64,000 nucleotides of DNA from Tildeniella nuda ZEHNDER 1965/U140 (GTDB lineage: Bacteria; Cyanobacteriota; Cyanobacteriia; Leptolyngbyales; Leptolyngbyaceae): the NCBI GenBank assembly GCA_019358895.1, contig JAHHIG010000004.1:293009-357008 (forward strand), read 5' to 3'. The notes under the pieces were generated by a model. That model made no database searches, was not told where the DNA came from, and saw only the letters and a list, made by a program, of their open reading frames with translations. Below are positions 1 to 8,995 of the stretch, piece by piece (within the stretch, counting starts at the first letter, position 1; each line of letters opens with the position of its first letter). The position numbers and the translations under genes were made by a program.

Positions 1-451
1 ATCAGGGTAATGAATAGTTTGACGAATGCTGGAGTGAGCAGTCATTGCAGTTAAAGAGCCTGGTTTGGCAGAACGCGCGGCTAAAAGTAGGTGCGCATGA
101 AGTTGGTATCAATTTAGCCTAGCTTCCATATTATGCGTTTTATTTTGGTTGCGCATGGGTATGCCTCTGCCGTGGAGCAGGTTGCAGGAGAAAAACATCC
201 GACCAGGGGCGATTGTGTGCCTTTGATACATCTTTTCTTGAGCTGCACTCACTCATACAGTCAAATGTCATACAGTTCGTGATTAGCGGAACCATAGTCA
301 AGAATCCACGGCGGCTGTCTGGCGATCGACATGGCAACTAGCAGGCATAGTGCGTAAATTGGAACGTCACCATGAAGACACAGATATGGATTTTTGCGTC
401 AAAATAGATTAGATTTCTCGCCGCTATGTCTTTGTTGTGCCAAAAAACCGC
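1..451. other. gene-free left edge
   Basis: I see no convincing gene here. The open frames on the minus strand (140-337 and 338-604) have no recognisable motif, and the second runs across the start of the Nudix gene. No tRNA, terminator or repeat array was recognised. The stretch may hold the promoter of the Nudix gene, but I could not place a clear -10/-35 pair. Confidence 0.5.
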
Positions 452-889
452 ATGGCTGATTCTAAGATCGCAAGGGACGAAGCCTTTGGTATTGTCCCGG
501 TTCTGCATACCGATACGACCCATCAGTTTCTTCTCATTCAGCACCACGCCGGACACTGGGGCTTTCCCAAAGGGCACGCCGATCCGGGTGAGTCGGCGTT
601 GCAAGCAGCGTGCCGTGAATTTCTCGAAGAGACGGGTATTTCAGACTACAGCCTGATCGAAGGTGTGTCGTTTTCAGAGCAGTACCCCTTTACCCGCAGT
701 GGGAAAAAGTTTGAAAAAACAGTCGTCTATTTTCTCGCCTGGGTGCAATCAGCAATCGTTCACTGCCAGGAGAAAGAGATTCAGGCATACGTTTGGGCTG
801 ATTATGAGCAGGCGATCGTTCAACTAAGTTTTGACGGTGCAAAGCAAGTGTTGCGTGAGGCACAGCAGTATTTGAAGAGCAGTTTTTAG
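452..889 (+). CDS. Nudix hydrolase, Ap4A-hydrolase-like
   Basis: This 145-residue protein is a single Nudix domain. The Nudix box is complete: from the ATG at 452, Gly41, Glu47, Arg55-Glu56, Glu59-Glu60 and Gly62 fit GX5EX7REUXEEXGU, with the preceding segment WGFPKGH. The WGFPKGH context and small size resemble bis(5'-nucleosyl)-tetraphosphatases that cleave Ap4A-like dinucleotides; that substrate is an inference from the family. A GTG five codons upstream (437) is an alternative start; I prefer ATG because homology-like sequence begins just after it (DEAFGIVPVL). The gene stands alone; the next gene is on the other strand, beyond a heptamer repeat cluster. Confidence 0.85.
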   Translation: MADSKIARDEAFGIVPVLHTDTTHQFLLIQHHAGHWGFPKGHADPGESALQAACREFLEETGISDYSLIEGVSFSEQYPFTRSGKKFEKTVVYFLAWVQSAIVHCQEKEIQAYVWADYEQAIVQLSFDGAKQVLREAQQYLKSSF

Positions 890-904
890 AAAGGCAGGAG
901 TGAG

Positions 905-1010
905 GAGGCAGGCTTCGACATGAGCGCTCAGCCGAACGTAGGCAGGAGGCAGAAGGAGAGTTAATTCAAAATTCAAAACTTTCTCACTCCTCACTCCTCA
1001 CTCCTCACCC
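905..1010. repeat. dispersed repeat plus STRR cluster (CTCACTC type)
   Basis: At 907-939 there is a GGCAGGCTTCGAC...GCTCAGCCGAACG motif; its left part recurs at 14021-14033. It is followed by four 7-bp CTCACTC/CTCACCC units (983-1010) that end against the stop codon of the minus-strand gene. Heptanucleotide STRRs are an established feature of filamentous cyanobacterial genomes. Confidence 0.7.
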
Positions 1011-1286
1011 CTAAAGCGATTCAAACTGTTCGCGCCTCAATACAATTTCGCCGTAGTCGGGGATCCAGGCAACCCATTGGTGATCTGCGGCTTCACACAG
1101 TAAGAGGGCTTCGTCTGCACTGTAGGCGCTAGGTCGTTGCAAGAGCTTGACCCACGTTAAGGGCGCGATCGCGGGTAGTGTTGAAGACGTAAGAGGCTGT
1201 AAGTCAGGGCGATCGGTGACAGTGTGCCATGCCTGCTCTAGCATTTGTCGCTGTAGGCAAAGCCGAAATTCGGTTTCCAGTCTCAT
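1011..1286 (-). CDS. conserved hypothetical protein
   Basis: I cannot name this protein. The frame is open up to 1409, but I place the start at the ATG at 1286 (MRLETEF), giving 91 residues. Upstream residues are low in conservation-like features and rich in Ser/Ala, although an ATG at 1337 is also possible. The C-terminal third (LLLCEAADHQWVAWIPDYGE) looks like a compact beta-rich segment of the kind seen in cyanobacterial hypotheticals. No signal peptide or membrane segment is visible. The stop codon abuts an STRR cluster. Confidence 0.55.
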   Translation of the reverse strand: MRLETEFRLCLQRQMLEQAWHTVTDRPDLQPLTSSTLPAIAPLTWVKLLQRPSAYSADEALLLCEAADHQWVAWIPDYGEIVLRREQFESL

Positions 1287-1581
1287 GGCTCGTTTGTTAG
1301 CAGCAGCGCCAGGGGGAAGTGTGTTGCAGGAAAACATTGAAGCTGCGATGGAGTGCAGGGGACGCGATCGCAAGCTGCTGTCATGACAAGCAATGTTGAC
1401 CGCCAGCAAACCTTCGTACTGAAATCAAGGCGCAAAATTGATTCCGTATCTTATGCTACAGAATTTTGTCGGGTTATAGCAACTTTGTGTTAGAACGTTA
1501 TGTGCTGTGTGGCACGCGCTAAAGCAGCGCGATCGGTACTACAATCCGTAATGATTCTGTATCAGCAAGGAATGTAACCCT

Positions 1582-2031
1582 ATGCCTTTATCTGTGGGTG
1601 ACACCGCTCCAAATTTCACCGTCAAAGATACGATCGGCAAAACCGTTACGCTGTCTGAATACGCAGGCAAAACGGTCGTTCTCTACTTCTATCCCAAAGA
1701 CGATACGCCCGGTTGCACCAAAGAAGCTTGCAGCTTTCGGGACAACTATCAGCAATACCTGAGCCAGGGAATTACAGTCTTTGGGGTCAGCATGGATGAT
1801 GAAGCCTCGCACCAGCAGTTCACTGAAAAATTTAGCCTGCCGTTTCCGCTGCTAGCTGATGTGGATGGGGCAATCACGAAGTCATACGATGTGTTGGGCG
1901 ATCGCAACGGTGTGTCTTACTCTCAGCGTGTGACCTACATCATTGGTGGTGATGGCAAAATTGCCCAGGTTTACACCTCGATCCAAACTGAAACTCATGC
2001 CAGTGATATTCTGGCAGCGATCAGCGCTTAG
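1582..2031 (+). CDS. bcp: peroxiredoxin Q/BCP-type thiol peroxidase
   Basis: This is a complete 149-residue AhpC/TSA-fold peroxiredoxin that reduces hydroperoxides using thioredoxin as donor. Peroxidatic Cys45 sits in TPGCTKEAC with resolving Cys50 five residues on, the arrangement typical of PrxQ/BCP. The upstream segment VVLYFYPKDDTPGC is the family signature. The length matches the family. Start ATG is preceded by a purine-rich AAGGAA. The gene is monocistronic and followed directly by a large heptamer array. The protein has no signal peptide, so it is probably cytosolic. Confidence 0.93.
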   Translation: MPLSVGDTAPNFTVKDTIGKTVTLSEYAGKTVVLYFYPKDDTPGCTKEACSFRDNYQQYLSQGITVFGVSMDDEASHQQFTEKFSLPFPLLADVDGAITKSYDVLGDRNGVSYSQRVTYIIGGDGKIAQVYTSIQTETHASDILAAISA

Positions 2032-2048
2032 ACGTTGTTAAGCAACTA

Positions 2049-2232
<184 letters not shown>

Positions 2233-2405
2233 ACTTAAAGTTGATCAGCGATCAGCAGTTAGCAGACGACAAGGCAGCAGGCTATAGCGGTCAGCGATAC
2301 AGTAGAGGTCAGTCGTTCGTCGTCAGCATTGAGAAGCTCATCACCGCTGGCTTTTGCATTAATCTGGCATTCTTTAAGATGCAGGCTGCTGAGCATAGAA
2401 TTAGT

Positions 2406-2452
2406 TGCTGACGGCTGATAGCTGATAGCTGACGGCTGATCGCTGATAGCTA
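2406..2452 (-). repeat. inverted-orientation heptamer cluster
   Basis: Six or seven CTGATAG/CTGACGG units lie here in the opposite orientation to the 2049-2232 array. The two clusters could pair as a large fold-back around 2240-2400. The region between bcp and the next gene (2032-2491) otherwise shows nothing I recognise. Confidence 0.8.
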
Positions 2453-2491
2453 TTTGCCTGACTGCTCCCCCAAACCCTTGCTAATGACCTC

Positions 2492-3181
2492 ATGCACGCT
2501 CTTTCTATTCCTACCTGGATTATTCATATTTCTAGCGTTATTGAGTGGATTGCTGCCCTCTGGCTCATCTGGACGTATGGCGAAGTGAGCCAGAATCGTG
2601 CCTGGTGGGGCTTGTCGATCGCCATGCTGCCTGCTCTCGTGAGTGCCATGTGCGCCTGTACCTGGCACTTTTTCGATAATGCTGCTTCGCTAGAGTGGCT
2701 GGTGACGCTGCAAGCCTCTATGACCGTGGTGGGAAACTGTACGCAAATGGTCGCAGCTTGGTGGCTCTGGCGATCGGCGATCGCCCAGCGATCGACCAGT
2801 AAATCGTTGTCTTTGAACACGATTCTGCCCTTACCCATCCTTCTGCTGCCAGCGGTTTTTCCCATTGCCAAAGAAACATTATTCGCGGTTTCTCTCTTTC
2901 CCTATCTTGGCTTCCTCTGGTTTCTAACGCGCTCTGGGCAAACGCCCCGGCTGGCACTGATTGGCTTTTATACGCTGCTAGTATTTGTGGCGATTACCAT
3001 TCCAGCAGGGCTGTATGCTAAAGCTGCATACGGGGCAAATCTAGCCGATGTAGACTGGCTGCATGGTGGCGCAGAGTCTTTTCTCACGCTCTCCAATATC
3101 CTGGTGGTGTTGGGCTTTCGGCAGGCAATTCTCGATCGACAACAGGCTTGTAGCGGTCAGCCGTCAGCGGTCAGCGGTTAG
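2492..3181 (+). CDS. DUF2499/DUF3593 (Ycf49-like) membrane protein
   Basis: This 229-residue protein joins two families. Residues ~1-95 resemble DUF2499 (Ycf49-like; HISSVIEWIAALWLIWTYGE, then CTWHFFDN). Residues ~120-215 resemble DUF3593 (LFPYLGFLWFLTRSGQ, then HGGAESFLTLSNILVVLGFRQ). I count six or seven hydrophobic segments, so it is an integral, perhaps thylakoid, membrane protein of unknown function. In many cyanobacteria these domains are separate genes as far as I recall. The last ~9 residues (SGQPSAVSG) and the stop codon are translated heptamer repeat, so the native C-terminus was probably replaced or extended. Confidence 0.8.
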   Translation: MHALSIPTWIIHISSVIEWIAALWLIWTYGEVSQNRAWWGLSIAMLPALVSAMCACTWHFFDNAASLEWLVTLQASMTVVGNCTQMVAAWWLWRSAIAQRSTSKSLSLNTILPLPILLLPAVFPIAKETLFAVSLFPYLGFLWFLTRSGQTPRLALIGFYTLLVFVAITIPAGLYAKAAYGANLADVDWLHGGAESFLTLSNILVVLGFRQAILDRQQACSGQPSAVSG

Positions 3182-3212
3182 CCGTCAGCCATCAGCCGTC
3201 AGCGGTTAGCAG
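3153..3212 (+). repeat. heptamer STRR cluster overlapping a gene end
   Basis: About eight GCGGTCA/GCCGTCA/GCGGTTA units run across the 3' end of the DUF2499/DUF3593 gene. The unit variant GCGGTTA supplies that gene's TAG stop. The rest of the gap to 3353 shows no other feature. Confidence 0.85.
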
Positions 3213-3352
3213 TGAAATGGCTTCATCTGTGGCTTTTAGACTGATGTGGCTTTTAGACTGAGACAGTAGATCTCGTTAGCGGCAAAGGGCTGTAGGACTG
3301 GAGCGATGGCTTGAGCAAAGTAATAAGGTAATGAGCACGTAGGTTTTGACAA

Positions 3353-3991
3353 TTGACAGTTGACTCTAGCCAATACGGTTTAGCCATTCATACTGCCAGT
3401 CCCGATTTGGGCTTGGCGATCGACAATTTTGCTGGCAGTGCGCGATCGCAGGTCTGGTCTTTGGGACGCGACTTATCGACTCATCTGCACGTCCACCTTG
3501 CCAATTTTTTGCAGCCCCAAACCTGGATGGATCTGGCGTTTGTGGCAGTTGCTCAAGGACCGGGTGGCTTCACTGGCACACGGTTGGGTGTCGTGACCGC
3601 ACGTACCTTAGCGCAGCAGTTGGAACTGCCTTTGTATGCCGTTTCTACGCTGGCGGCGATCGCCCATGCTCAAGCAGTCCAGGCAACGCTTATTGATCGC
3701 ACCATTGCCGTGCAAATGCAAGCACAACGAGGTGAAGTTTTCGGTGCCATTTACCAGTTGTCCCCCAGCGGGCTGCACACGCTCCTTCCTGACGCTGTAA
3801 TGAGTTTGGAACGCTGGCAGCAAACCCTGGCAGCTTGGGCAAGCCCGTATCATCTGATTCAAGCAGAGGGGAACTTAGGCACATCTGTCTCTAGTGTTCT
3901 GGCACTCGCACAGCACGATCGGCAACAAGGGCTAAAACCCCACTGGTCAAAAGCGCTACCCTTTTACGGACAGCACCCCGTCGTGATCTGA
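3353..3991 (+). CDS. tsaB: tRNA t6A biosynthesis protein TsaB
   Basis: TsaB is a partner of TsaD and TsaE in making N6-threonylcarbamoyladenosine at tRNA position 37. This 212-residue protein has the ASKHA-fold N-terminus (GLAIHTASPDLGLAI) and the TsaB hallmark VAVAQGPGGFTGTRLGV, followed by the helix TARTLAQQLELPLYAVSTL. The length is usual for the family. The best start is TTG at 3353; no ATG lies before the conserved first strand. The preceding gap is repeat sequence, and a large convergent gene follows. Cytosolic. Confidence 0.88.
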   Translation: MTVDSSQYGLAIHTASPDLGLAIDNFAGSARSQVWSLGRDLSTHLHVHLANFLQPQTWMDLAFVAVAQGPGGFTGTRLGVVTARTLAQQLELPLYAVSTLAAIAHAQAVQATLIDRTIAVQMQAQRGEVFGAIYQLSPSGLHTLLPDAVMSLERWQQTLAAWASPYHLIQAEGNLGTSVSSVLALAQHDRQQGLKPHWSKALPFYGQHPVVI

Positions 3992-4068
3992 GTGCAGAAT
4001 GATTTCACGTGTATATCCATTGACATATAGCAGTCCTAAATCATTTGTGAGCAAGACTGAATCATTTA

Positions 4069-4126
<58 letters not shown>

Positions 4127-4173
4127 TCATACCAGTGTGATTCTCATCATTCAAATCGGATTGCCATATAGCA

Positions 4174-6798
4174 TCACGACGATCGCTTTAAGACTCGCTG
4201 CACCAGAGCATCACGTTTTGCTTGCAAGGCAATATCCAACGACGGTGCATAGTCGAGCGACGGTATTAAATCCTTGCAGAATTGGGCGATCGGAACGTTA
4301 TCCACCACTGTCATAAAATCGGTTGGAATAGAACCGTCAATATGACGGCTGAGCACGCCAAAGCCTGCTCGTTCGCGCCGATAGGGCTGGCTGGGGGCAT
4401 TTTGTTTCAGCCACTGGTCAAAGGTTGATGATTGGGTCATCGTTGCCGCCAGTTCAGATACAAGCTTAGCGGGTGGATCGGTATGAGTGGCGATGATCCA
4501 GGCTTGCTGGAGTAGCTTCTGGCGGTTTGTGGAGTCTAGCCATGCAGCGATCGCTAGGGCACCACTGCGGTTTGCCACCGTCCCAGCACTGCCCCAGGGC
4601 GTTGTGAGGGGAGACGCTACAGGCTTCCCTTCAGCCAAATCGAGGACGAGGCTACTGAGTTCTGTTCCAGAGATTGTTAGATCGAGCCGTGCACCTGCGA
4701 TATCTCCTCTCCACCAGCGCAGCCCGCCTCGAATGCTATGCAGCCACGATGCCAGCGGTTGGGTCTCCTGAGCACTGGCAAGCAAGGTGGTTAGCTCGGT
4801 CTCAACACGACGGGTGACTGGCTCATACAACGGCTTCAGCTCCGGCAACCTCCAGATGGGGCTAGTGAGCAAGACGGGATCGCGCAGCGCTTCTAGCGTC
4901 ATGGCAGCGATCGCCAGCTCTGACTCTCCCTGTGCCAAAAGACTCAAGCCCAAACCGTAGAAAGCACCCCGCTTGGCTGGTACTAATTGGGCAGCCTGAG
5001 CAAACATATGGCTGGCAGCCCTTGGTTGGCGGTTCAACAAGAGCCACGCCAGGCTTGTATAGCCAAACTCCTGGTTGGGTGCGCTCTGGATGCCCTTTCT
5101 TAGCCAGTAAACGCCCTCTTCGATCAGTTTCTGCTGCTGTTTTGGGTCGTTGGTCTGCACACCCAGGTTGCCTAGATTCCAACCCAGTTCGTAGGCATAG
5201 TACGGTTCCCACGGTGCCAACTGATGTGACTGACTCAAGCGCTGGACAAAGGTTGCTACATCACCCCGATTGAGTGCTAAGAACCCTTGACTAGAAAGGA
5301 ACCAGGCACGATGAACGGGGATTAACCAGATCACTGCTGCGATGAGAATACCAACACCCATCAGGGGAAGGAAGGGAAGCGGTTGCAGGCGTAATGGCGT
5401 GAGGGGTTGGGACGGTAAAGCAGATAGCTCAATCGGTTGCTGCTCCGCTCCTGAGAGACTCTCGGTGCGTCTGCGATCGCGAAACTCGGCTGTCAGTACC
5501 GCTAAAAACACGACCAGTGTGCCGCTAATGCAGATGTTGTCGAGTTGATAATCCGTCAGACTGACGACACCGTAGCCCAAGAAGCTACTCAAAATGCAGC
5601 CGATCAATAGGGGTGGTGTTTGCACGGGTGCTTCAGTTCCCCGCACCCATGTGAGCGCTACATATCCCAGCAAGCCGATCGTACCCACACCAATGACTAC
5701 TGCCCAAAGCCCCAATTCTGCCCACAGTTGAGCTGGGGTATTGTGTAGCTGGTATGCCCACTCCGCCTGCTGCCCAGCCCAACCTGGACGATAGCGCTGA
5801 AACAGTAGCGGCACCCCTCCGGGTCCTGTCCCCGTTAACCAGTGGCTGCAACCCATCAACCAACCTGTTGTCACTGTGATCAGGCGATATGCCACTTCGC
5901 CACCCGCCTTACCGCTTAGACCGCTTGCAATCAACAACCGCAGACGGTCATTTGTTAGCGCCAGCAACCCCAACGCCATCATGCCCGCTACCCCGATCGC
6001 GCCTAGCCAAACGCGAGACAGCCGACTGCGCCATAGTAGAAGCCCAAACGCAGCGATCGCCATCGCCAACAAGCCAAACCACCCACCCCGCGAACTGGTA
6101 GTGTAAAGATCAAGCAACCCCAGCCCAAAACCTAGCAGCCAAAGTGAACGTCGCCAGCCCGTTTGCACGATTCCTAAGCCTAGCAGTAGCGGTAGAGTCA
6201 GTACCAGATAACCCGCCACATAGTTTTGGTGCCCAATCGGTGCCCAATTGCGTAGCTCGACGATCGAGAAGTCGAACGGCAACTTGACACCATCCTGCTG
6301 CCATGCGTGTAGACGAGACAGCTCCGGCAGCAACGTTGTCTGACTCCAAAGCGCCAGACTGACAGCAATGAACGCTAAGCTCAAATAGCCTTGAGCGACT
6401 AGCACGGTCGATCGTCGCTCAGGCACATCCAACCAGGTATGCAGTCCATACAGCGCCGCCAGAACACAAAACGTCGCCCAGCTATACCAATGAGCTTGCA
6501 TGGGTGCTGGTGCCAAACCTGCCGAAAGCACCAGCGCTATAATCAATAGCCCGACTAGCCAATCGAACCCGTGCCCTAACCCGTGTAGTCGCCTTTGCCC
6601 CAGCAGCCACAGCACCGGACAGCAAAGCCCAACCTGCCAGACAAACACCCAGGGCCAAGCGACCATCAGACTGTTACTGTTGGGCAAAAGTGTAAACACG
6701 CTATAAAAAGCGGCTGTCAGCAAGCCAAGCAAGTTGCCTTGAGCCGCACGCTCAGCCCTGGCAGTAGAGAGCTTGGCTGAAAATTCAGGATGGGTCAT
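4174..6798 (-). CDS. O-antigen ligase/Wzy-like membrane protein with TPR-like C-terminal domain
   Basis: This 874-residue protein has about 12 membrane segments in residues 20-490. Its Wzy_C/RfaL-type core lies around residues 180-400 (NWAPIGHQNYVAGYLVLTLP, then TSSRGGWFGLLAM, then WLTGTGPGGVPLLFQRYRP). The soluble region 500-720 is helix-rich and TPR-like (YELGWNLGNLGVQ, WLRKGIQSAPNQEFGYTSLAW). The family ligates or polymerises surface polysaccharide. Cyanobacterial members this large, with TPRs, are common, but their substrate is unknown. No glycan gene cluster surrounds it. Start ATG at 6798 is the first in frame and is followed by a short soluble N-terminus. Confidence 0.82.
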   Translation of the reverse strand: MTHPEFSAKLSTARAERAAQGNLLGLLTAAFYSVFTLLPNSNSLMVAWPWVFVWQVGLCCPVLWLLGQRRLHGLGHGFDWLVGLLIIALVLSAGLAPAPMQAHWYSWATFCVLAALYGLHTWLDVPERRSTVLVAQGYLSLAFIAVSLALWSQTTLLPELSRLHAWQQDGVKLPFDFSIVELRNWAPIGHQNYVAGYLVLTLPLLLGLGIVQTGWRRSLWLLGFGLGLLDLYTTSSRGGWFGLLAMAIAAFGLLLWRSRLSRVWLGAIGVAGMMALGLLALTNDRLRLLIASGLSGKAGGEVAYRLITVTTGWLMGCSHWLTGTGPGGVPLLFQRYRPGWAGQQAEWAYQLHNTPAQLWAELGLWAVVIGVGTIGLLGYVALTWVRGTEAPVQTPPLLIGCILSSFLGYGVVSLTDYQLDNICISGTLVVFLAVLTAEFRDRRRTESLSGAEQQPIELSALPSQPLTPLRLQPLPFLPLMGVGILIAAVIWLIPVHRAWFLSSQGFLALNRGDVATFVQRLSQSHQLAPWEPYYAYELGWNLGNLGVQTNDPKQQQKLIEEGVYWLRKGIQSAPNQEFGYTSLAWLLLNRQPRAASHMFAQAAQLVPAKRGAFYGLGLSLLAQGESELAIAAMTLEALRDPVLLTSPIWRLPELKPLYEPVTRRVETELTTLLASAQETQPLASWLHSIRGGLRWWRGDIAGARLDLTISGTELSSLVLDLAEGKPVASPLTTPWGSAGTVANRSGALAIAAWLDSTNRQKLLQQAWIIATHTDPPAKLVSELAATMTQSSTFDQWLKQNAPSQPYRRERAGFGVLSRHIDGSIPTDFMTVVDNVPIAQFCKDLIPSLDYAPSLDIALQAKRDALVQRVLKRSS

Positions 6799-6897
6799 CT
6801 ACGCTTTAGAGTGAGATTGGCAGCTTGATATCACAATATTGCCCCTTGTACGTTTGGCTTTACCATTGCCACAAGAATCTTCTCGTCACGATCGTCT

Positions 6898-7374
6898 ATG
6901 ACTTCTCAAACACCTCTACCTTCCTCGGAGACTTCAGCCCCTTCGCTAGCTGCCTGCGTACAGACATTGGGCTTGCCTCACATACAGCGCCACGTTTTTC
7001 TTTGCGCTGATCAGACCAACCCCAAATGCTGCGCTAAAGCGGTTGGTTTAGAAGCCTGGGACTATCTTAAACGCCGCCTCAAAGAATTGAGCCTCGATCG
7101 ACCCAGTGAGATGACTCCTGACTGCCTCTTTAGGACGAAAGCAAACTGCCTGCGAGTGTGTCTACAAGGTCCAATTTTGGTGGTTTACCCAGATGGTGTG
7201 TGGTATCACAGTGCTAAACCTGACGTAATTGAACGCATCATCCAGGAGCATCTGCTTGCCAATCAGGTTGTGCAGGAGTATGCCTTTCTAGTTCACACAC
7301 TTCCCCAAACTAGCCGACTAGACGGTTTGCAAGAAGATCCTAACGGAGCGATCGATGAGCAAGGCGACCCCTAG
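6898..7374 (+). CDS. thioredoxin-like [2Fe-2S] ferredoxin
   Basis: This 158-residue protein has a thioredoxin-like ferredoxin fold between residues ~28 and 110. The cysteines Cys36, Cys44/45, Cys84 and Cys88 fit the C-x(n)-C...C-x3-C cluster pattern, within HVFLCADQ...CC and NCLRVCLQGPILVVYPDGVWY. The last motif is diagnostic for this family. It probably carries electrons to an unidentified partner. The N-terminal 25 and C-terminal 30 residues are low-complexity extensions. Divergent from the polysaccharide gene, with a 99-bp shared upstream region. Start ATG 6898 is clear. Confidence 0.82.
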   Translation: MTSQTPLPSSETSAPSLAACVQTLGLPHIQRHVFLCADQTNPKCCAKAVGLEAWDYLKRRLKELSLDRPSEMTPDCLFRTKANCLRVCLQGPILVVYPDGVWYHSAKPDVIERIIQEHLLANQVVQEYAFLVHTLPQTSRLDGLQEDPNGAIDEQGDP

Positions 7375-7969
7375 CACTCAGCACCGTCTCTACACGATTA
7401 CAGCTCCTTTCAATAGCATCAGCCCACAGGTTAGGAAACCGATCACGAATGGAGCACGATCGCCAAACTTACCGCGACATCAGTGTCGATTTCTTATGCT
7501 GGACAAGCATTTGCAGCGCAGCCAAACTACTGGTTGTTAGAATAATAAAACCAAAGCGGCTCGGTTCGCGTGATTCGGTTTTAGTCTCACTAGACAACGC
7601 AGCAGCCCTTACTTTGATAAAGTGACGTTTACCTAAGAAAGGCTATATGTTTAGAGGGGCTATTTACTTAGAGAGGCTATATAATGGCACAGTGAAATAT
7701 GGCACTAAGTCACCCTCCTAAGTTGATAGTCAATTAATATTTAATCAGTATTTAGATTTATTGAGATTTCAGCGATTCCTCTGATGCTGCTTACAATAAT
7801 GTTTCAAAGGCTAGAGCCATTGTGGGTTACGCAAGTTCGTCAGGAGCTCGACCATTCATAGCCATTGCAGGGAAATTGTCTGAATCTGTCCAAAGAATTC
7901 AGAGCCTAGAACGTTCAAAGCGTTTATTGTCACTCAAGATATTGACCCAGGAACAGTGAGTAGCACAGC
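7375..7969. other. long intergenic region upstream of response regulator
   Basis: This 595-bp stretch has no convincing gene; a 61-codon frame at 7355-7540 has no motif. It holds the 17-bp direct repeats and TATAAT described separately, followed by an A/T-rich leader. The response regulator would therefore have a 5' UTR of roughly 280 nt if that promoter is used. Confidence 0.5.
7641..7690 (+). promoter_or_regulatory. three 17-bp iterons ending in a TATAAT -10 box
   Basis: GGCTAT repeats start at 7641, 7658 and 7675, exactly 17 bp apart. The first two continue with a TTAGAG tail, and the third contains TATAAT (7678-7683). A weaker fourth copy (~10 of 17 matches) precedes at 7624. No good -35 is visible at 17 bp, which suggests an activator-dependent promoter. 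Confidence 0.45.
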
Positions 7970-8617
7970 ATGAAGGAAACCAGCGTGGGCAATCATAAGC
8001 GACTCCTGCTGATTGACGATGATCCTAACCTAATCCTGCTCGTCAAGGACTACCTGGAATTTCGAGGCTACGAAGTAGTCACCGCAGAAAATGGGCGAGA
8101 GGCTTTAGAAGTCTTGGAACAAGAGATTCCAGACATGATCATCTGTGACGTAATGATGCCTGAAATGGACGGCTACTCATTAGTTAAGCATGTTCGAGAA
8201 AATCCTCGTACCAGTTGGGTTCCAGTGCTGTTTCTGTCTGCTAAAGGGCAAAGCCAGGATCGTGTCAAAGGACTCAATACTGGAGCAGACGTTTACATGG
8301 TCAAGCCGTTTGAGCCAGAAGAACTGGTCGCTCAGGTTGAGTCGTCACTTAAGCAAGCAGCACGCATCGCTGACCGTCCCGGCAAGGGAAATGATAGCGG
8401 ACCAAAGATTCAGGTGCCGTTTGATGTTGAACTGACACCCACTGAGTTGCGGGTTGTGCATTTTGTGGCACGAGGCATGGCAAATCGCGAGATCGCGGAT
8501 GAGCTGAATGTGAGTCAACGCACGATCGAAAGCCATGTGAGCAATATGTTGGGTAAGACAGGGCTGCACAACCGTACTGAACTCGCTCGCTGGGCGATCG
8601 AAAACAGTATGTCGTAA
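7970..8617 (+). CDS. NarL/LuxR-type response regulator (Ycf29-like)
   Basis: This 215-residue response regulator has a receiver domain at residues 10-130. Acidic pocket Asp16-Asp18, phosphoacceptor Asp60 (MIICDVMMPEMDG), Ser90 and Lys112 (VKPFEPEEL) are present. The LuxR/NarL helix-turn-helix covers ~150-212 (LTPTELRVVHFVARGMANREIADELNVSQRTIESHV). The architecture matches the cyanobacterial/plastid Ycf29 group, but other NarL paralogues exist and I cannot assign a regulon. No kinase gene is adjacent; the nearest is the PAS/GAF kinase at 14.6-18.3 kb. The long upstream region contains 17-bp iterons. Confidence 0.85.
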   Translation: MKETSVGNHKRLLLIDDDPNLILLVKDYLEFRGYEVVTAENGREALEVLEQEIPDMIICDVMMPEMDGYSLVKHVRENPRTSWVPVLFLSAKGQSQDRVKGLNTGADVYMVKPFEPEELVAQVESSLKQAARIADRPGKGNDSGPKIQVPFDVELTPTELRVVHFVARGMANREIADELNVSQRTIESHVSNMLGKTGLHNRTELARWAIENSMS

Positions 8618-8650
8618 GACCCATCACACGTTCAGTAGTGGTAAGTCGCG

Positions 8651-8995
8651 CTACCAGCCATCACTCTGATCCTCGGTGTCCTCGCGCCAAATTTCTAAGT
8701 CAAGCTCGTTGAAATAAAGCAAAGCGCTGCGAATTTGTTCGCTGGTGCCGCGAAGCTCTAGGTCAAACCAGCCATCGTCTTTGGCATTCGCGCCCAGTAA
8801 GGCAGCCGTTATATTGACGGTCAAGCCGTAGTGAGAGGTCAAGCGGGAGATCACAGGCTCATCGTGATAGTTCTTTGGAATCCGAGTCCTGATGCGGGTT
8901 TGAGTCGGACGAGGATCATCTTTGTCGCCCAGAGTCACGGCATCATTCGGTTGCGGCGTTGCCAGTGAGCCTTCAGAGATACTGCTATGTGACAT
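8651..8995 (-). CDS. NIL-domain protein downstream of cysW
   Basis: This 114-residue protein has a ferredoxin-like NIL domain in residues ~40-105 (SRLTSHYGLTVNITAALLGA, then GWFDLELRGTSEQIRSALLYFNE). In methionine ABC importers NIL domains sense substrate at the ATPase C-terminus; stand-alone cyanobacterial versions sit in sulfate-transport operons. Its ATG follows the cysW stop codon with no gap (TAAATG), so translation is probably coupled. A role in regulating sulfate uptake is inferred from that position. The acidic, disordered N-terminus (residues 1-35) is unremarkable. Confidence 0.8.
   Translation of the reverse strand: MSHSSISEGSLATPQPNDAVTLGDKDDPRPTQTRIRTRIPKNYHDEPVISRLTSHYGLTVNITAALLGANAKDDGWFDLELRGTSEQIRSALLYFNELDLEIWREDTEDQSDGW

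Noticed and set aside
140..604. Two minus-strand frames at the left edge
   Set aside because: No motif, poor composition, and the second overlaps the Nudix gene start.
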